The position numbers and the translations under genes are program-made. Source: an uncultured Alcaligenaceae bacterium (GTDB taxonomy: Bacteria; Pseudomonadota; Gammaproteobacteria; Burkholderiales; Burkholderiaceae_B). From it: a DNA stretch of 64,000 nt. The stretch spans positions 1 through 64,000 of the forward strand of contig CALFXX010000049.1 in the NCBI GenBank assembly GCA_937952975.1, written 5' to 3'. The notes under the pieces are model-generated. The model was not told the origin of the DNA. It was given only the letters and a program-made list of their open reading frames with translations, and did no database searches. Positions 60,677 to 64,000 of the stretch are shown one piece after another. How positions within the stretch are numbered: the stretch's first letter is position 1; each line of letters opens with the position of its first letter.

Positions 60677-62203
60677 TTGGCCAAGCGTCTTCACCCGAGC
60701 ACTCTGACAACACTCAGCCCTGAGGTTGCCCGCCTGCCCTACCCACGCGAGCAACTGAAAGCAGGTATCGTGCACCTGGGACTCGGTGCCTTTGTGCGAG
60801 CGCACTTCATGGCGATCAACGAAGCCACCATTCATGCTCAGCAAGACCTGCGCTGGGGTGTCATTGGCGTGTCGTTGCGGCACCCAGATACTCGCGACGC
60901 ATTGCTGATGCAAGACGGGCTTTATACCCTTGCCTTGCGCGACACGACGGCGCAGGGCGATTCTCGACAACGTCTGCAAGTACTGGGTTGCCTGAGTCAA
61001 ATTTTGGTCGCCCCCGAGAGCCCAGAGGCCGTCGTCAATGCGATTGCGGCGCAAGACACGCACATTGTCAGCCTGACTGTGACCGAGAAAGGCTATTGCC
61101 ATTCGCCCTCACAGGGCACGCTGCAATGGGATCACCCCGACATCGTGCACGACTTGCAGCAATCGCAGACGCCCCGCAGTGCGATTGGATTTATTGTTCG
61201 TGGCCTGCAGCAACGCTACCACACCCATGGCCGCCCCCTGACCTTGCTGTCGCTTGATAACCTGCCCTCTAACGGCCACGTATTATCAAACCTTGTGCTG
61301 AGCTTTGCACAGAAGCTGGATCCCGTCTTAGCACAATGGATCAAAGCCACGTGCACCTTTCCTAATTCAATGGTCGACCGAATCGTACCGAAAACAACGG
61401 AGAACGATCGTTCAACGGTTGCGAATTGTCTTGGCCTGCAGGATGCTTGGCCCGTTGTCGCCGAGACCTTTTGCCAATGGGTGGTTGAAGATCGCTTCGC
61501 GTCAGAGCGTCCGGCCTGGGAGTTAGGTGGTGCCAGGTTTGTTGACTCAGCGGCGGCGTTTGAAACGTTAAAGTTGCGGATGGTCAACGGTACCCATTCA
61601 GCCATCGCTTACCTGGGCGCACTAGCCGGTTGGCACACTGTCGATCAAGCGATGCAACAGCCTGCGCTTGTCAACTTTCTGGATGTACTGATGCGCGAAG
61701 AGATCCAAGCAACCCTCCCCGAGTTACCGGGACTTGATCTCAACGCCTATCGTAATAGTCTTCTGGCTCGCTTTACCAATACGGCGCTCGCGCATCGCAC
61801 GCAACAAATCGCCATGGACGGCTCGCAAAAAATCCCACAACGCTGGCTCAATACGATCAAAGATCTGCGGGCGCAGCAAAAGGCTTATGGCAGGCTTGCC
61901 TTGGGCTTGGCAGCATGGATACAGTATTTAGGCGGCGTCGACGAGCTTGGCGTTGCATATAGCATCCAAGATCCCTTGAACAACTTACTCCAACAGACCC
62001 TTACCACCGCCACGCGTCAGGCGGCGATCAACCTGTCTGCGGGAGAGTTAGCCTTGCAACAGACTCGAGCGATCTTTGGCATGAAAGAGATTTTTGATGC
62101 GCTAAGCCAAGATCGCGACTTAATCGCGACTGTTGCACAACAACTGGTCAACATACGCACTGTTGGCATTGGGCGCACGCTGAGCTTGAACACCACCACC
62201 TGA
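60677..62203 (+). CDS. Mannitol dehydrogenase/fructuronate reductase family protein (UxuB-like)
   Basis: A 508-residue long-chain polyol dehydrogenase. VHLGLGAFVRAHF (NAD loop), SLDNLPSNGHVLSN, FPNSMVDRIVPKTT with the catalytic lysine nearby, and KLRMVNGTHSAIAYLG. It would interconvert D-fructuronate and D-mannonate with NADH, feeding the dehydratase upstream. Translation seems to start at TTG (60677), with GGGG just upstream; no ATG or GTG fits the domain start. It is the last gene of the operon. Confidence 0.88.
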   Translation: MAKRLHPSTLTTLSPEVARLPYPREQLKAGIVHLGLGAFVRAHFMAINEATIHAQQDLRWGVIGVSLRHPDTRDALLMQDGLYTLALRDTTAQGDSRQRLQVLGCLSQILVAPESPEAVVNAIAAQDTHIVSLTVTEKGYCHSPSQGTLQWDHPDIVHDLQQSQTPRSAIGFIVRGLQQRYHTHGRPLTLLSLDNLPSNGHVLSNLVLSFAQKLDPVLAQWIKATCTFPNSMVDRIVPKTTENDRSTVANCLGLQDAWPVVAETFCQWVVEDRFASERPAWELGGARFVDSAAAFETLKLRMVNGTHSAIAYLGALAGWHTVDQAMQQPALVNFLDVLMREEIQATLPELPGLDLNAYRNSLLARFTNTALAHRTQQIAMDGSQKIPQRWLNTIKDLRAQQKAYGRLALGLAAWIQYLGGVDELGVAYSIQDPLNNLLQQTLTTATRQAAINLSAGELALQQTRAIFGMKEIFDALSQDRDLIATVAQQLVNIRTVGIGRTLSLNTTT

Positions 62204-62297
62204 AACTAGACGTTCAGTTGCCTGAAATCGTAGCGTTTCGCAGCGACCGGCCAGCGATCTTTGACGTTTCGCAGTATCGGCGCAAGTCTTGGCGGCA

Positions 62298-63182
62298 TTA
62301 AGCCGCTACAGCGTCAACCGGCTGATTGGTCATAATCGCCATTAAACGGGCAAGCTCTTCGCGCAACTGGCGGCGATCAAGCACCATATCGATCGCACCT
62401 TTTTGCTGCAAAAACTCTGAACGCTGAAACCCTTCAGGTAATTTTTCGCGCACAGTTTGCTCAATCACGCGTGGACCAGCAAAACCAATCAAGGCTTTGG
62501 GTTCGCCAATCACCACATCACCCATAAACGCAAAGCTGGCAGAGACGCCCCCCATTGTTGGGTCGGTCAACACGCTGATAAAAGGCAGTTTCGCCTCAGC
62601 CAGACGGGTCAACATGGCGTTTGTTTTTGCCATTTGCATCAGTGAAAACAAGCTTTCTTGCATGCGCGCGCCGCCCGAGGCCGCTACGCAAATAAACGGT
62701 ACCTTTTGAGCAATTGCTGCTTGCACGCCCTGCACAAATCGTTCGCCTACGACAGACCCCATCGAGCCGCCCATGAACTCAAACTCAAAACAAGCCAAGA
62801 CGCAGGCCACGCTATGAATACTGCCGCTCGTCACGATCAAGGCATCGCTTTCGCCCGTTTGACGCATCGCTTCTTGGATGCGCTCAGGGTACTTGCGTGA
62901 ATCTTTGAACTTAAGAGGATCCATTGAGCGCGTGTTAGAGCCGATTTCGACGCGACCTTCGATGTCGAGCAGCGATTCAATTCGGGCGCGTGCGCCCAAA
63001 CGCATGTGATGATCGCACTTAGGGCACACATGAAGATTAGCTGCCAGATCTTCGTTGTAAAGCACCGCCTCGCACGAGGGGCACTTTAGCCATACACCTT
63101 CAGGCACGCGTTTTGTTTGCGCGGTTGTCGCATTGACCGTCTTGTTAATACGAGGGGGTAAGAGTTTGCCGAGCCAACTCAT
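62298..63182 (-). CDS. accD: Acetyl-CoA carboxylase carboxyltransferase subunit beta
   Basis: A 294-residue subunit with the zinc ribbon CPSCEAVLYNEDLAANLHVCPKC (cysteines about residues 35-57) and the crotonase-like GGSMGSVVGERFV and ASGGARMQES segments. It transfers carboxyl from biotin to acetyl-CoA. Its start overlaps trpA by 4 bases, and the trpA-accD order is standard in Betaproteobacteria. Confidence 0.97.
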   Translation of the reverse strand: MSWLGKLLPPRINKTVNATTAQTKRVPEGVWLKCPSCEAVLYNEDLAANLHVCPKCDHHMRLGARARIESLLDIEGRVEIGSNTRSMDPLKFKDSRKYPERIQEAMRQTGESDALIVTSGSIHSVACVLACFEFEFMGGSMGSVVGERFVQGVQAAIAQKVPFICVAASGGARMQESLFSLMQMAKTNAMLTRLAEAKLPFISVLTDPTMGGVSASFAFMGDVVIGEPKALIGFAGPRVIEQTVREKLPEGFQRSEFLQQKGAIDMVLDRRQLREELARLMAIMTNQPVDAVAA

Positions 63183-64000
63183 GCTTGATTTCCGCTAGCC
63201 TGAGCGCCAGTCATCGCACCCGATGGCAGTCTTGCAACATCAAGTGCCTGACGAATGCTCGCCAACCAGGTCGCCCCCGCATCAATCGCAGCTTGCGACT
63301 GCTCGGCAAGCGGCAAGCCCGCACATGCTTTAGTCATCGTATCGATTAGCTTACTGCCAATCACCACCGCATCAGCAACCAGACTAATTTTTTGCGCGCT
63401 TTGTGCATCACTGATACCAAAGCCTACACCAACCGGCAAAGACACATGCTGTCGGATGCGCTGCAAACGCGTAGCGACATCTGTGGTGTCAAGATGACCT
63501 GCACCCGTCACACCATTGAGCGAGACGTAATACACGTAACCGCGCGCGATCTGACCTACTGCCCGAATACGCTCTTCCGTTGAAGTGGGCGCCAGCAAAA
63601 AGATCGGCGCAATATGGTGCTGCTCGAGCATTTGAACAAACTCACCGATCTCTTCAGGTGGGTAATCAACGGTTAACAGGCCGTCGATGCCGGCACGCTG
63701 CGCCTGCTCAGCAAATTGCTTTTGCCCGATGCTTTCGATTGGATTGGCGTAGCCCATTAACACGATCGGCGTTTGCTGATCAGTCGTTCTGAATTCGGCC
63801 ACCATCGCTAACACATGCTTCAAGCCAACACCTTGCGCGATGGCGTGTTCGGCTGCGCGCTGGATGATAGGACCATCAGCCATCGGATCCGAAAAAGGGA
63901 TCCCAAGCTCAATCACATCGGCGCCGGCTTTAACGAGAGCGTGCATGAGCGGCACCGTCGTGGCAGGCAGCGGATTACCGGCCGCGATGTAAGGAACAAG
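63179..64000 (-). CDS. trpA: Tryptophan synthase alpha chain, 3' part (5' end outside the window)
   Basis: 273 residues are visible, frame open to the right edge, starting LVPYIAAGNPLPATT. Catalytic Glu in VIELGIPFSDPMADGP, Asp and phosphate loop in VDYPPEE, and GVGFGISDAQSAQK near the end. It cleaves indole-3-glycerol phosphate. Only the first few residues before LVPYIAAG are missing. A 4-base overlap couples it to accD. Confidence 0.96.
   Translation of the reverse strand, partial: LVPYIAAGNPLPATTVPLMHALVKAGADVIELGIPFSDPMADGPIIQRAAEHAIAQGVGLKHVLAMVAEFRTTDQQTPIVLMGYANPIESIGQKQFAEQAQRAGIDGLLTVDYPPEEIGEFVQMLEQHHIAPIFLLAPTSTEERIRAVGQIARGYVYYVSLNGVTGAGHLDTTDVATRLQRIRQHVSLPVGVGFGISDAQSAQKISLVADAVVIGSKLIDTMTKACAGLPLAEQSQAAIDAGATWLASIRQALDVARLPSGAMTGAQASGNQA

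Noticed and set aside
1..64000. Prophage, transposon, tRNA or rRNA genes
   Set aside because: No integrase, transposase, terminal repeats or RNA-gene features were recognised by eye; a tRNA or Rfam scan would settle small RNAs.

Overview
The window is chromosomal DNA from a betaproteobacterium. The best fit is Burkholderiales, family Alcaligenaceae (Bordetella, Pusillimonas and relatives). Three things point there: the housekeeping gene order fabF - small membrane gene - rpoE - rseA - rseB - degP - lepA - lepB - rnc - era - recO; the order rluC / rne and yceD - rpmF - plsX - fabHDG - acpP; and the many orphan Bug/TctC-type periplasmic binding proteins. No rRNA, tRNA, CRISPR array, prophage or complete insertion sequence was seen. 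The placement rests on gene order and protein resemblance read by eye, not on a search.

Layout. 1-1.2 kb: start of a DUF2325 gene with two Fur-box-like sites, and a CysB-type regulator. 1.4-5.3 kb: pepA, holC, a Bax-inhibitor-1 protein and a crotonase-fold enzyme. 5.4-15.3 kb: accessory catabolic region with a branched-chain-amino-acid-type ABC transporter (livK, F, G, H, M) behind an amidase gene that carries an in-frame stop, then a hydrolase, a binding-protein-fold protein without signal peptide, a Bug protein and an RraA-fold protein. 15.3-21.2 kb: cluster with a luciferase-type monooxygenase, DUF4387, AtuA/DUF1446, a Bug protein and a flavin reductase, divergent from a LysR regulator. 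21.2-21.9 kb: toxin-antitoxin pair. 22-29.4 kb: Bug protein and SDR, divergent from an acyl-CoA ligase, acyl-CoA dehydrogenase, ThDP enzyme and alcohol dehydrogenase.

29.4-45.2 kb is a housekeeping block read leftwards: fatty-acid and phospholipid synthesis with ribosomal protein L32, the sigma-E envelope-stress operon, then lepA, lepB, rnc, era and recO. 45.5-51.6 kb: maf, a tetrapyrrole-methylase-type methyltransferase, a lipoprotein amidase, msrQ/msrP, a HAD phosphatase and rluC. 51.6-55 kb: rne with a leader of about 500 bases. 55.2-62.2 kb: hexuronate-type operon (polyol-type dehydrogenase, TRAP transporter, mannonate-dehydratase family enzyme, fructuronate-reductase family enzyme) behind a perfect palindrome resembling a UxuR/PdhR-type GntR operator. 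62.3-64 kb: accD and the 3' part of trpA, read leftwards.

The accessory parts read as uptake-plus-catabolism modules for organic acids and amides, each with its own binding protein and often its own regulator. No clearly new multi-gene system is proven here. The best leads are the monooxygenase/AtuA/DUF4387 cluster, the interrupted amidase, the hexuronate operon with its operator, the long rne leader, and 14-base periodic tandem repeats directly upstream of several genes.
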